Shown: in pieces, positions 7,900 through 15,196 of the stretch
Layout: each line of letters opens with the position of its first letter
Position numbering within the stretch: position 1 is the stretch's first letter
Assembly (NCBI GenBank): GCA_015256455.1
Contig: JABZMB010000002.1
Span: forward strand, 36,119-100,118
From: Solobacterium sp.
GTDB lineage: Bacteria; Bacillota_I; Bacilli_A; Erysipelotrichales; Erysipelotrichaceae
DNA: 64,000 nt
Direction: 5' to 3'
The notes under the pieces: model-generated
Told to the model about the DNA's origin: nothing
Database searches by the model: none
Seen by the model: the letters and a program-made list of their open reading frames with translations, nothing else
Position numbers and translations under genes: made by a program

Positions 7900-9376
7900 G
7901 TTGTAAACCCTCCAAGCGCTTTGCGATTGTGGCTAATGCGTCTTCTTTTTTAACTGTGTTTGTAAAGCGAATTTCCATATCCTTTAAGCATGCAAGATTC
8001 TTTGGAATTGCAAAAGATGTGTAGTCGTGTAATGCGTTCATCGCTTCGAATTCATCCTTACAAGAATTTCCTGTCAAAGCTGTATATACATCCTTTGCAA
8101 ACTTATAGGCACTAGCAGTGGATAATACGATACATGGTGTATTGTCGTTTGATTCCTGTTTGTATGCATGACATGCATGTACAGCAACTGCTGTATGTGG
8201 ATCAATAAGGATATGTTCCTTATGGAAAGTATCATGTATTACTTTCTTGCATTCATCTTCGGAACAATCATATGCCGTAAAGCTTTCTTGTAGTTGTTTG
8301 CGTAAATCATCAGAGATTGTGTATTGGCCATCGCTCTTTAGAGAAGACATATATTGGTTAATTAACGTATCATTATGATTGCTGAGAAGGAATAATAGAC
8401 GCTCTAAGTTACTAGAAACTAAGATATCCATTGATGGGGATATCGTTGGAATAAATGCTCGGTTCGCATTGTATGTACCTGTTCGAATGAATTCTGTTAG
8501 AACATTGTTGGAATTTGAAGCACAAACTAACTTCTTGACTGGTAAGCCTAGTTGTTTTGCAAGATATCCAGCAAGGATATTACCAAAGTTACCACTTGGC
8601 ACAACAAAGTTAACGGCATCATTCAATTGAATATCACCGTGATTTACAAGTTTTGCGTAAGAGTCAAAATAATAGACAATCTGTGGAAGCAAGCGACCAA
8701 TGTTAATGGAGTTAGCAGAGGAAAGTTTCATGTGTTTGCACGCCTCTAGCACAACTGGATCTTTCATCGCGTCCTTTACAATACGTTGGCAATCATCAAA
8801 GTTACCTTTGACTGCGATAACTTCAACATTTTTACCAAGTGATGTTTGCATTTGTCTCTTCTGGATATCGGATACACCAATTTCTGGATAGAGTACTGTA
8901 ATAGCAGTGTTTTTAACATCTGCGAAACCATTGATTGCGGCTTTGCCTGTATCACCACTTGTGGCAGTCAGAATGGAGATGAGGTCATTTTCATTCTGGT
9001 TTTGGTATGCGGCTGTTAGTAAATGTGGTAGTAGTGTTAGGGCTACATCTTTAAAGGCGCTGGTTGGGCCGTGCCATAATTCCATGAGCCAACCATCGTT
9101 ATATTTGCACAGTGGTGCTACTTCATTGTTTTCAAATGAGTTTTGATAGGCATTTTGAACACACTGTTGGATTTGTTCATGGCTAAAGTCACTTAAAAAA
9201 AGAGATAGAATGTATTGAGCAAGCTCTAAATAACTCATCTTGAGAGTAGAGGCTAAATCTACCTTTTGATCAAGTGCTTGAGGTGTATAGAGTCCGCCAT
9301 CATCAGCGAGACCTTGGATAATCGCTTCAGAAACGGATACAATTTTTTCTTTATTTCGTGTACTAATATATTTCAT
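7886..9376 (-). CDS. thrC: Threonine synthase (long form)
   Basis: A 496-residue PLP enzyme converting O-phosphohomoserine to threonine. The N-terminal signature MKYISTRNKEKIVSVSEAI and GLADDGGLYTP identify the long threonine synthase form; the PLP lysine is in HGPTSAFKDVAL, and VPSGNFGNILAGY binds the cofactor phosphate. The frame is open to 9436, but the ATG at 9376 has AAGGAAG ahead of it and matches the family start, so the extra 20 codons are leader. First gene of the minus-strand thrC-thrB-regulator operon, divergent from hom with an 89-bp spacer. Confidence 0.95.
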   Translation of the reverse strand: MKYISTRNKEKIVSVSEAIIQGLADDGGLYTPQALDQKVDLASTLKMSYLELAQYILSLFLSDFSHEQIQQCVQNAYQNSFENNEVAPLCKYNDGWLMELWHGPTSAFKDVALTLLPHLLTAAYQNQNENDLISILTATSGDTGKAAINGFADVKNTAITVLYPEIGVSDIQKRQMQTSLGKNVEVIAVKGNFDDCQRIVKDAMKDPVVLEACKHMKLSSANSINIGRLLPQIVYYFDSYAKLVNHGDIQLNDAVNFVVPSGNFGNILAGYLAKQLGLPVKKLVCASNSNNVLTEFIRTGTYNANRAFIPTISPSMDILVSSNLERLLFLLSNHNDTLINQYMSSLKSDGQYTISDDLRKQLQESFTAYDCSEDECKKVIHDTFHKEHILIDPHTAVAVHACHAYKQESNDNTPCIVLSTASAYKFAKDVYTALTGNSCKDEFEAMNALHDYTSFAIPKNLACLKDMEIRFTNTVKKEDALATIAKRLEGLQHDHN

Positions 9377-9407
9377 AGGGCTTCCTTCTTGTTTCAAATA
9401 TAGAAAA

Positions 9408-9436
9408 ATGATACACTGTTTGTGTTTTAAATACAA
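9408..9436 (-). promoter_or_regulatory. Promoter of the thrC operon
   Basis: Reading leftward: TTGTAT (complement at 9431-9436), exactly 17 bp, then TATCAT (complement at 9408-9413). It lies about 30 bp upstream of the thrC start and is covered by the palindrome at 9411-9442. Confidence 0.72.
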
Positions 9437-9442
9437 GTGTAT
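9411..9442. promoter_or_regulatory. Palindromic candidate operator between thrC and hom
   Basis: ATACACT at 9411-9417 and AGTGTAT at 9436-9442 form a perfect 7-bp inverted repeat with an 18-bp centre that itself holds TTGT and ACAA. It covers the thrC promoter elements and lies close to the probable hom promoter (TTGTGT ... TATTTT). The location suits a repressor acting on both directions, the obvious candidate being the HTH-ACT protein of the operon; that link is inference. Confidence 0.5.
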
Positions 9443-9465
9443 CTATTTTAGAAACAGAGGTTTAT

Positions 9466-10623
9466 ATGAAGATTGGGTTATTGGGACACGGAACAGTTGG
9501 TTCTGGTGTTAGAAAAATCGTTGATGAAAAGAATACAAAAGAAATCTCACAGTTAGAGATTTCTAAGATATTAGTGCGCTATGAAAAGGATATTACGGAT
9601 AAGCGCATGACAGTAGACATTCATGATATTGTGGATGATTCTGAAATTGATGTAGTAGTGGAATGTATCGGTGGAGATGAGCCGGCATTTAGTTATGTCA
9701 AAGCAGCGTTATTCAATGGAAAGCATGTTGTGACTAGTAATAAGAAGATGTTGGTAAATCATTTAGAAGAGCTTTTAGAACTTGCACGTACACGTGGTGT
9801 TAGTTTGAAGTATGAAGCTGCTTGTGGTGGTGGGATTCCTTGGATGAGCAATCTAGATCGTACGAAGCGTATCGATGATATTGAAAGTTTCCGTGGCATC
9901 TTCAATGGAACAACAAACTACATCTTAAGTAAGATGAGTGATGAAGGTTCAGAGTTTGCGGTTGCATTAAAAGAAGCGCAAGCTTGTGGTTATGCGGAAT
10001 TTGATCCATCAGATGATATTGATGGTATGGATACAGCATATAAAGTAGTACTTTCAAGTTGTAAAGGTTTTGGTGTACTTGCGAATATTCAGGATATTTA
10101 TATCTACGGGATTCGTCATATCAGTGCAAAGGATATTGCATATGCATGCAAGCATGGCTATGTATGCAAATTAATTGGTTCTGGTGTTAAGTCTAGTAGT
10201 ACTGTAAGTGGTACTGTTATTCCAACATTTATTCCAAAGCAAAATATCTTTGCGACAATACCGGCAAACTTCAATGCGATTGAAAGTGATTCTAAAACAC
10301 TGGGTAAGATGACTTATGTTGGCCAGGGTGCAGGTTCTTATCCAACTGCACATGCGGTTGTACAAGATTTAATTGATTTAGTACTTCATCAAGATACTGA
10401 AGTTTCAACTGGAGTAAGTATTTGCGTGGATAACATGAGTCGCGTATCCTCATTCTATGTACGTTCTGCAAATCTAAATCGTATGGAAGAAGTAATAGAA
10501 GAAAGAGTTGATGAAGATACATGCATTACAAAGAAAATGTCCTTTGTGGAGTTAGCTTCTGTGATGAAGATATTGGAAGATGATGCGGTATTTGTGGCGG
10601 AGGTAATGCATGATTGTAAGTAA
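9466..10623 (+). CDS. hom: Homoserine dehydrogenase (short C-terminus)
   Basis: A 385-residue NAD(P)-dependent enzyme reducing aspartate semialdehyde to homoserine. GLLGHGTVGSGVRKI is the nucleotide-binding loop, VVECIGG and VTSNKKML follow, and the catalytic region is YEAACGGGIPWMSNL and FNGTTNYIL with AEFDPSDDIDGMDTAYK. Bacillus-type enzymes run to about 430 residues with a C-terminal ACT domain; here only about 60 residues (VSSFYVRSANLNRMEE to VAEVMHD) remain, so the threonine-sensing domain is shortened or remodelled. It starts the hom-lysC-asd operon and overlaps lysC by 14 bp. Confidence 0.94.
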   Translation: MKIGLLGHGTVGSGVRKIVDEKNTKEISQLEISKILVRYEKDITDKRMTVDIHDIVDDSEIDVVVECIGGDEPAFSYVKAALFNGKHVVTSNKKMLVNHLEELLELARTRGVSLKYEAACGGGIPWMSNLDRTKRIDDIESFRGIFNGTTNYILSKMSDEGSEFAVALKEAQACGYAEFDPSDDIDGMDTAYKVVLSSCKGFGVLANIQDIYIYGIRHISAKDIAYACKHGYVCKLIGSGVKSSSTVSGTVIPTFIPKQNIFATIPANFNAIESDSKTLGKMTYVGQGAGSYPTAHAVVQDLIDLVLHQDTEVSTGVSICVDNMSRVSSFYVRSANLNRMEEVIEERVDEDTCITKKMSFVELASVMKILEDDAVFVAEVMHDCK

Positions 10624-11947
10624 GTTTGGTGGTTCTTCTGTAGCCAGTAAAGAACAGTTTGAAAAAGTAAAACGCATCGTAGATGCGAATGTAAATCGTA
10701 AGTTTATTGTCGTTAGTGCTTGTGGTAAAGAAAACCGTGATGATTACAAGGTAACAGATTTACTATATCTTTTACATGCACATATAAATTATGGTGTATC
10801 CTATGAAACAATCTTTAATCTTGTAAAAGAGAAATATCAACGTATCTGTGATTCACTTGGCTTAAGGATTGATTTAGAAAAAGAGTTTGCTAGTGTTAAA
10901 GAGATGTTAGATGCAAATGCGCCTGTAGATTATATCGTTTCTCGTGGTGAGTATTTAACTGCACGATGCATGGCAGAATATTTAGGTGCAGAGTTTTTAG
11001 ATGCGAAAGATGTTATTGCATTTAAATATAATGGTGATTTTGACTTTGATAAAATAAAGCAAAATTTAAACAAGGTTATGGGAATGGATAAGAAGTATGT
11101 GATTCCGGGCTTCTATGGCGCTTTACCAAATGGACAAATCAAAGTCATGAGCCGTGGTGGAAGTGATATTACGGGTTCAATCTTAGCCAATATTGTGGAT
11201 GCGGAAGTCTATGAAAACTGGACAGATGTATCTGGAATCTTGGTTTCTGATCCACGTATCATTGATAATCCACAACAGATTCCAGTGATTACATATAGTG
11301 AACTTCGTGGGATGAGCTACATGGGTGCGAATGTACTCCATGATGATGCGATTTTCCCAGTACGTGAAAAGAATATTCCTATCCATATTTTGAATACGAA
11401 TGACCCAGAGAATCCTGGAACATTTATTCAAGATGATTGCGAAGAATATGATAAAGCTAACGGCACTTCAACTGTTACAGGTATTACAGGACGTAGAGAC
11501 TACGCTTCCTTTACAGTTGTAAAGAGTCATAGTTCAACAGAAGTTGGTTTCTTACGTCGATTATTGTTTATCTTTGAGGAGTATCACATCTCAATCGAAA
11601 GTGTTCCAATTACAGTAGATACGTTTACTGTAATTGTACAAAAGGGTGCAATTGAACAGTGCAAGTATGAGATTCTTGCAAAGATTAAGAAAGAATTAGA
11701 ACCTGATGAACTGATGTTAGAAGAAGATTTAGCGATGGTAGCTATTGTAGGTAGAGGTATGAAACAAGTACCTGGTGCTTCGGGACAACTTTTAAGTGAG
11801 TTTGGTAATCATAAGATTAATATTAAAGTCATTAACCAGAGTGCAGATGAATTATCCGTTGTGGTAGGTGTATCCAATCATGACTTCCACAATGCGATTC
11901 GCTGTATTTATGATAGATTTATTCAAGAAGAGAGGGAACATGCATGA
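10610..11947 (+). CDS. lysC: Aspartokinase
   Basis: A 445-residue kinase that phosphorylates L-aspartate, the entry step of the aspartate family. The kinase domain has VSKFGGSSVAS at the N-terminus, VSRGEYLTARCMAEYL, and MSRGGSDITGSILA; two C-terminal ACT units follow (TVVKSHSSTEVGFLRRLLFIF and VAIVGRGMKQVPGASGQLL), the usual site of feedback by lysine or threonine. The start overlaps hom by 14 bp and the stop overlaps the asd start (ATGA), so hom, lysC and asd are translationally linked. Confidence 0.95.
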   Translation: MIVSKFGGSSVASKEQFEKVKRIVDANVNRKFIVVSACGKENRDDYKVTDLLYLLHAHINYGVSYETIFNLVKEKYQRICDSLGLRIDLEKEFASVKEMLDANAPVDYIVSRGEYLTARCMAEYLGAEFLDAKDVIAFKYNGDFDFDKIKQNLNKVMGMDKKYVIPGFYGALPNGQIKVMSRGGSDITGSILANIVDAEVYENWTDVSGILVSDPRIIDNPQQIPVITYSELRGMSYMGANVLHDDAIFPVREKNIPIHILNTNDPENPGTFIQDDCEEYDKANGTSTVTGITGRRDYASFTVVKSHSSTEVGFLRRLLFIFEEYHISIESVPITVDTFTVIVQKGAIEQCKYEILAKIKKELEPDELMLEEDLAMVAIVGRGMKQVPGASGQLLSEFGNHKINIKVINQSADELSVVVGVSNHDFHNAIRCIYDRFIQEEREHA

Positions 11948-12930
11948 AAATTGGAATTTTAGGTGCGACAGGTGCTGTCGGTAGACAGATGCTAGAATGC
12001 ATCGAAGAACAAAACCTTGCAGTAGAAGAATTACGTTTATTCTCAAGTCCAAGGTCAGCGGGACGTGTATTATCGTTTCATGGCGAAGGAATCACTGTGC
12101 AAGTTGTAGATGAGCATTCTTTTGAAGGATTAGATTATGTGCTTGGTGCAGTATCCAACACCCTTATTAAGGAATATTTACCTTTGATTCAAAAAGCAAA
12201 TGCAGTACTTATCGATAACTCCAGCGCTTTTCGTTTACAGGATGATGTTCCGTTAGTCGTACCAGAGATTAATGGGGAAGATGCACTAGGTCATCACGGT
12301 GTAATTGCTAATCCAAACTGTTCTACGATTATTGCCTTTATGGCACTTGCACCAATTCATCGCTTATCTAAAATCAAGCATGTTACTGCGACAACATTCC
12401 AAGCAGTTAGTGGTGCAGGCATTGAAGGTATGCGTGAATTGCGTGAGCAGATTTTACAGCTTGAAAAGGGGGAAGAGGTCCATCCTAATATCTTCCCAGC
12501 ACAGATTGCATATAACTGTATCGCTCAGATTGGTTCGTATCTAGATAATGGTTATACAACGGAAGAAGAGAAGATGCACAATGAGGGTCGTAAGATCATG
12601 CATGCGGATGATTTGCAGGTAAACTGTACTTGTGTACGTGTACCAGTATATCGCTCTCATTCCATCTCTCTAACTGTAGAGACAGAACAAGAACTATCCT
12701 TGGATGCGATTCGACAAGAGATGAAAAACTTCCCTGGGGTTGAACTTATTGAAGATCATGTTCCTACACCAGTAGAAACTTCGAATCAAGACATTGTATA
12801 TATAGGACGAGTACGCAAGGATACAAGTCGTGCAAATAGTATTAGTCTTTGGTGTTGTGGAGATCAGATCCGTAAAGGTGCTGCTTCCAATGCGGTTAGT
12901 ATTATGACCTATTTAGAAAAAAGTAGATGA
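11944..12930 (+). CDS. asd: Aspartate-semialdehyde dehydrogenase
   Basis: A 328-residue NADPH-dependent enzyme turning aspartyl phosphate into aspartate semialdehyde. Motifs: GATGAVGRQML nucleotide loop, DNSSAFR, catalytic cysteine in NPNCSTI (about residue 125), SGAGIEGMREL, and the RVPVYRSHS substrate segment. Length is normal for the family. It overlaps the lysC stop by four bases (ATGA). With hom and lysC it supplies homoserine, which the divergently encoded ThrB and ThrC convert to threonine. No dap or lysA genes are near, so lysine synthesis is encoded elsewhere or absent. Confidence 0.95.
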   Translation: MKIGILGATGAVGRQMLECIEEQNLAVEELRLFSSPRSAGRVLSFHGEGITVQVVDEHSFEGLDYVLGAVSNTLIKEYLPLIQKANAVLIDNSSAFRLQDDVPLVVPEINGEDALGHHGVIANPNCSTIIAFMALAPIHRLSKIKHVTATTFQAVSGAGIEGMRELREQILQLEKGEEVHPNIFPAQIAYNCIAQIGSYLDNGYTTEEEKMHNEGRKIMHADDLQVNCTCVRVPVYRSHSISLTVETEQELSLDAIRQEMKNFPGVELIEDHVPTPVETSNQDIVYIGRVRKDTSRANSISLWCCGDQIRKGAASNAVSIMTYLEKSR

Positions 12931-12944
12931 TGTTTCCGTTAGGG

Positions 12945-12969
12945 TATTTTAGCTAGATGTGCTAAAATA
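12945..12969 (+). repeat. Inverted repeat between asd and the next gene
   Basis: TATTTTAGC / GCTAAAATA, nine perfect pairs around a seven-base loop. No T run follows, so it is not a classical terminator; the right arm includes a TAAAAT that could serve as a -10 element for the gene at 12999. Confidence 0.4.
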
Positions 12970-12998
12970 TGACATATAGAGACAGAGAGGAGACAACT

Positions 12999-13514
12999 AT
13001 GTTAAATAGACTATTTGGTGCTCTTGCGGTGGCTGTCGGTGTTGGTGCAGTCATTGCAGTAAAACTATTAAAAGATCAGAAAGAAACTGAAAATAACGAA
13101 GTTGAAGACGATGATAATGAAGTACATTTTATAACTTTGGCAGATGGAGATGGAGTAGCACAGCCTACTTACGACGCAAGTGATCGTTCTCTAGAAGTAC
13201 AGGAAGTATGTGGTGTATATCCATATCTCAATCCAGACTTCGTAGAAGAATTGCTAGCAGAAGCTAGTTCCTTAAACGGTATGTTTGAACAAGATACACT
13301 TGTGACAATTCATCACTATGTATCATTTGATAGTGAAAAGAACCGTGAGGCTTTCTGTGATATCATGACGGCTGCTGGCTATGAATGTGCAGAAGAAGGT
13401 ATTACAAAGAAATTATTCGTAGAAGATGGAGCTATTATTAGTGATATCTTAAACGTTGCCAACCAAGCATCCGTATTAAACGGTAACTACCAGAACTACT
13501 CTATTCAGAAGTAG
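12999..13514 (+). CDS. Membrane-anchored hypothetical protein
   Basis: I do not recognise this 171-residue protein. One N-terminal hydrophobic segment (LFGALAVAVGVGAVIAVKLL) is followed by an acidic stretch (ENNEVEDDDNEVHF) and a compact domain with alpha-beta character (SLEVQEVCGVYPYLNPDFVEELL, LVTIHHYVSFDSEKNREAFCDIMTAAGYECAEEG). The last segment faintly recalls the alternation of RraB-like domains, but too weakly to call. The ATG at 12999 has AGAGGAGA ahead; the frame is open to 12969, inside a hairpin. Its natural terminator is split by the insertion element that follows. Confidence 0.6.
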   Translation: MLNRLFGALAVAVGVGAVIAVKLLKDQKETENNEVEDDDNEVHFITLADGDGVAQPTYDASDRSLEVQEVCGVYPYLNPDFVEELLAEASSLNGMFEQDTLVTIHHYVSFDSEKNREAFCDIMTAAGYECAEEGITKKLFVEDGAIISDILNVANQASVLNGNYQNYSIQK

Positions 13515-13536
13515 GGACAAACAAGTTTTCATAAGA

Positions 13537-13545
13537 AAAAAGTTG
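13537..13545 (+). terminator. Left half of a terminator interrupted by the IS element
   Basis: AAAAAGTTG at 13537-13545 pairs with CAACTTTTT at 15053-15061 on the far side of the insertion element. Joined after removing the element and one GTG copy, they form a nine-pair stem with a loop of about 10 bases and a T run: the original intrinsic terminator of the gene at 12999. Confidence 0.7.
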
Positions 13546-13547
13546 GG

Positions 13548-13550
13548 GTG
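13548..13550. repeat. Target-site duplication, left copy (GTG)
   Basis: GTG directly before the left inverted repeat; the same GTG stands at 15043-15045 directly after the right inverted repeat. Three-base duplications are common for IS3-family elements. Confidence 0.7.
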
Positions 13551-13575
13551 TGAAGTGAACCCAATTTCTTGGACA
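13551..13575 (+). repeat. IS left inverted repeat
   Basis: Begins TGAAGTGAACCC and includes TTGGACA at positions 19-25. It matches the reverse complement of 15018-15042 at 20 of 25 positions. Confidence 0.85.
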
Positions 13576-13582
13576 CTGTAAT

Positions 13583-14992
13583 TTACAGGTATGATAAGGC
13601 TTGATTCCTTGCCTGGCAAGGAGTTAGGCCTTTTAATTTTGTCTGTATTCTTTCTTCGTTATAATAGTGTATGTATTCATTCATGGCACTTTCTAGCTCA
13701 TCTAAGGTTTTAAATTCATATTCATGTCCATAGAACATCTCATTCTTCATCTTTCCAAAGAAGTTCTCCATCACACAGTTATCTAAGCAGTTTCCCTTGC
13801 GTGACATCGATTGGATGATTCCGTGTTCATATAGAGTCTTATGGTATTGATTCATTTGATACTGCCATCCTTGATCAGAATGGAATATCAGTCCTTCTAT
13901 ATATGGATGTTTCTGAAATGCGATAGTAAGCATATTGGAAATCTGTTCATAGTTTGGGGTCTTAGATATGTTCCAAGATATAATTTCTCTATTATGCATG
14001 TCGAGAATAGGTGATAGATACAGCTTACCTGCAGTGATATGGAACTCTGATACATCTGTTGTCCATTTCTCATTTACTGTGTTTGTTGAGAAGTTGCGCT
14101 TGTAATATGTATTATGATTCTCTTCATCAATAACGACATCTAGTAAGTGGTTCTTTACTGTACCATTTATATTGCCTTTGTATGATTTGTATTTAGCTTT
14201 CGGTGTATTTCCAAACAGACTCATCTTATGCATGAGTCTTTGTACTGTCTTATGATTGATCGTTGGATACAGATTTCTGATTTCAAGATAAATGCGTCGA
14301 TATCCATATCTTCCCTTATGGGTATAGAAAACATTGATGATATCATTCATTACATCATCATACTTGAAATCATTATCTTGTTTGTCTTTCCGATAATAGT
14401 AGTCAGAGCGGCTGATATGATAAGGCAAGTGTGTGCTGCCATTGATTGTTTGAATGATAAATCTAACAGACACTTGTAGTTCTTGCCTTAGTTCCGATAT
14501 CGCCCTAACTATTTCTTCTTTTCTCGTGCTTCTCTTTCCGTAACTAAGGCATCTAATTTTTTTATGAATTCGTTCTCTATTAATAGCCTCAAGTTCTGCT
14601 CGCGTAGGAACTTGTTTTCTTTCTCTAACTCCTCGATTGTTTTCTTCTTTGGCATGACGTCCTCGCTTCCTTATAACGACATTATATCCATTTTCTTTAT
14701 ATTCTTTAATCCATCTAGTCAAAATACTGTCGGTAGATAATCCTAAGTCTATTGATACTCTCTTTATTGACTCATGAAGCGTCAATACTCTATAGATAGC
14801 TTCTTCTTTAAATTCTGCAGAGTAATCATGATGAATATGGCGTAGAATATCAATTCCATGTCTATCAACTAACCTCACAATATATTCAATTTTAGATTGT
14901 GCTATATTCCATTTAAAATGGAGTTGTGAAAGTGAAAATCCAAGTTTGCGTTCCTTATAGATCTGGATTTTGTCTTCAAATGTAAATTTCAT
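13583..14992 (-). CDS. IS3-family transposase, OrfA and OrfB in a single frame
   Basis: A 469-residue frame. The first 110 residues are two helix-turn-helix-like units (FEDKIQIYKERKLG, AIYRVLTLHESIKRVSIDLGL) typical of OrfA. From about residue 200 onward is an IS3 OrfB: HTH_21 region, then an rve integrase core with DDE residues in WTTDVSEFH, HSDQGWQYQ and NCVMENFFGKMKNE. The stretch of about residues 113-145 does not read like transposase. In the +1 frame the same DNA (14655 to 14509) encodes a leucine-zipper-like OrfA end (EELEKENKFLREQN) after an ATG, ending just past an A7 slippery run at 14557-14563. A small indel near 14656 seems to have shifted frame, so activity is doubtful. Confidence 0.88.
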   Translation of the reverse strand: MKFTFEDKIQIYKERKLGFSLSQLHFKWNIAQSKIEYIVRLVDRHGIDILRHIHHDYSAEFKEEAIYRVLTLHESIKRVSIDLGLSTDSILTRWIKEYKENGYNVVIRKRGRHAKEENNRGVRERKQVPTRAELEAINRERIHKKIRCLSYGKRSTRKEEIVRAISELRQELQVSVRFIIQTINGSTHLPYHISRSDYYYRKDKQDNDFKYDDVMNDIINVFYTHKGRYGYRRIYLEIRNLYPTINHKTVQRLMHKMSLFGNTPKAKYKSYKGNINGTVKNHLLDVVIDEENHNTYYKRNFSTNTVNEKWTTDVSEFHITAGKLYLSPILDMHNREIISWNISKTPNYEQISNMLTIAFQKHPYIEGLIFHSDQGWQYQMNQYHKTLYEHGIIQSMSRKGNCLDNCVMENFFGKMKNEMFYGHEYEFKTLDELESAMNEYIHYYNEERIQTKLKGLTPCQARNQALSYL

Positions 14993-15017
14993 AATAAAAA
15001 TGAACCTCCTAAGTTGT

Positions 15018-15042
15018 TGTCCAACTTTTGGGGTTCACTTCA
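15018..15042 (-). repeat. IS right inverted repeat
   Basis: Read on the minus strand it begins TGAAGTGAACCC and contains TTGGACA, matching the left repeat at 20 of 25 positions. It lies just upstream of the transposase start. Confidence 0.85.
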
Positions 15043-15045
15043 GTG
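15043..15045. repeat. Target-site duplication, right copy (GTG)
   Basis: Direct copy of the GTG at 13548-13550, abutting the CA end of the insertion element. Confidence 0.7.
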
Positions 15046-15052
15046 AAAGCTT

Positions 15053-15061
15053 CAACTTTTT
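15053..15061 (+). terminator. Right half of the terminator interrupted by the IS element
   Basis: CAACTTTTT, complementary to AAAAAGTTG at 13537-13545. Alone it cannot form the hairpin. Confidence 0.65.
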
Positions 15062-15110
15062 ATACGATTTTAGGAATTTGATACAAAATCACTAGATTGA
15101 AGTCTGTAGT

Positions 15111-15140
15111 TTGAGTGTAAGTAAAAAAGAATGATATAAT
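15111..15140 (+). promoter_or_regulatory. Promoter of the ecfA1-ecfA2-ecfT-truA operon
   Basis: TTGAGT at 15111-15116, 18-bp spacer, perfect TATAAT at 15135-15140. It lies downstream of the insertion element, so the operon keeps its own promoter. Confidence 0.75.
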
Positions 15141-15196
15141 ATGCACGCTTTATAGATATACAGAAGCTGTGTAAGAAGTACAGGAGATAAGAGCAC

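Larger units (their letters stand above)
13551..15042. mobile_element. IS3-family insertion sequence, 1492 bp
   Basis: The element starts with TG and ends with CA, has imperfect terminal inverted repeats matching at 20 of 25 positions (TGAAGTGAACCC then TTGGACA), a 3-bp GTG direct duplication, and one long minus-strand transposase frame of IS3/IS150 type. The insertion lies in the loop of the terminator for the gene at 12999 and does not break a gene. Terminal repeats and duplication are intact, suggesting recent arrival, although the transposase frame looks altered. Confidence 0.9.

Noticed and set aside
9377..9465. T-box or threonine attenuator leader before the thr or hom genes
   Set aside because: The spacer is 89 bp and shared by two promoters; there is no room for a T-box and no Thr-rich leader peptide or terminator.
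12945..12969. Intrinsic terminator after asd
   Set aside because: The hairpin is good, but no T run follows, so it is listed only as an inverted repeat.
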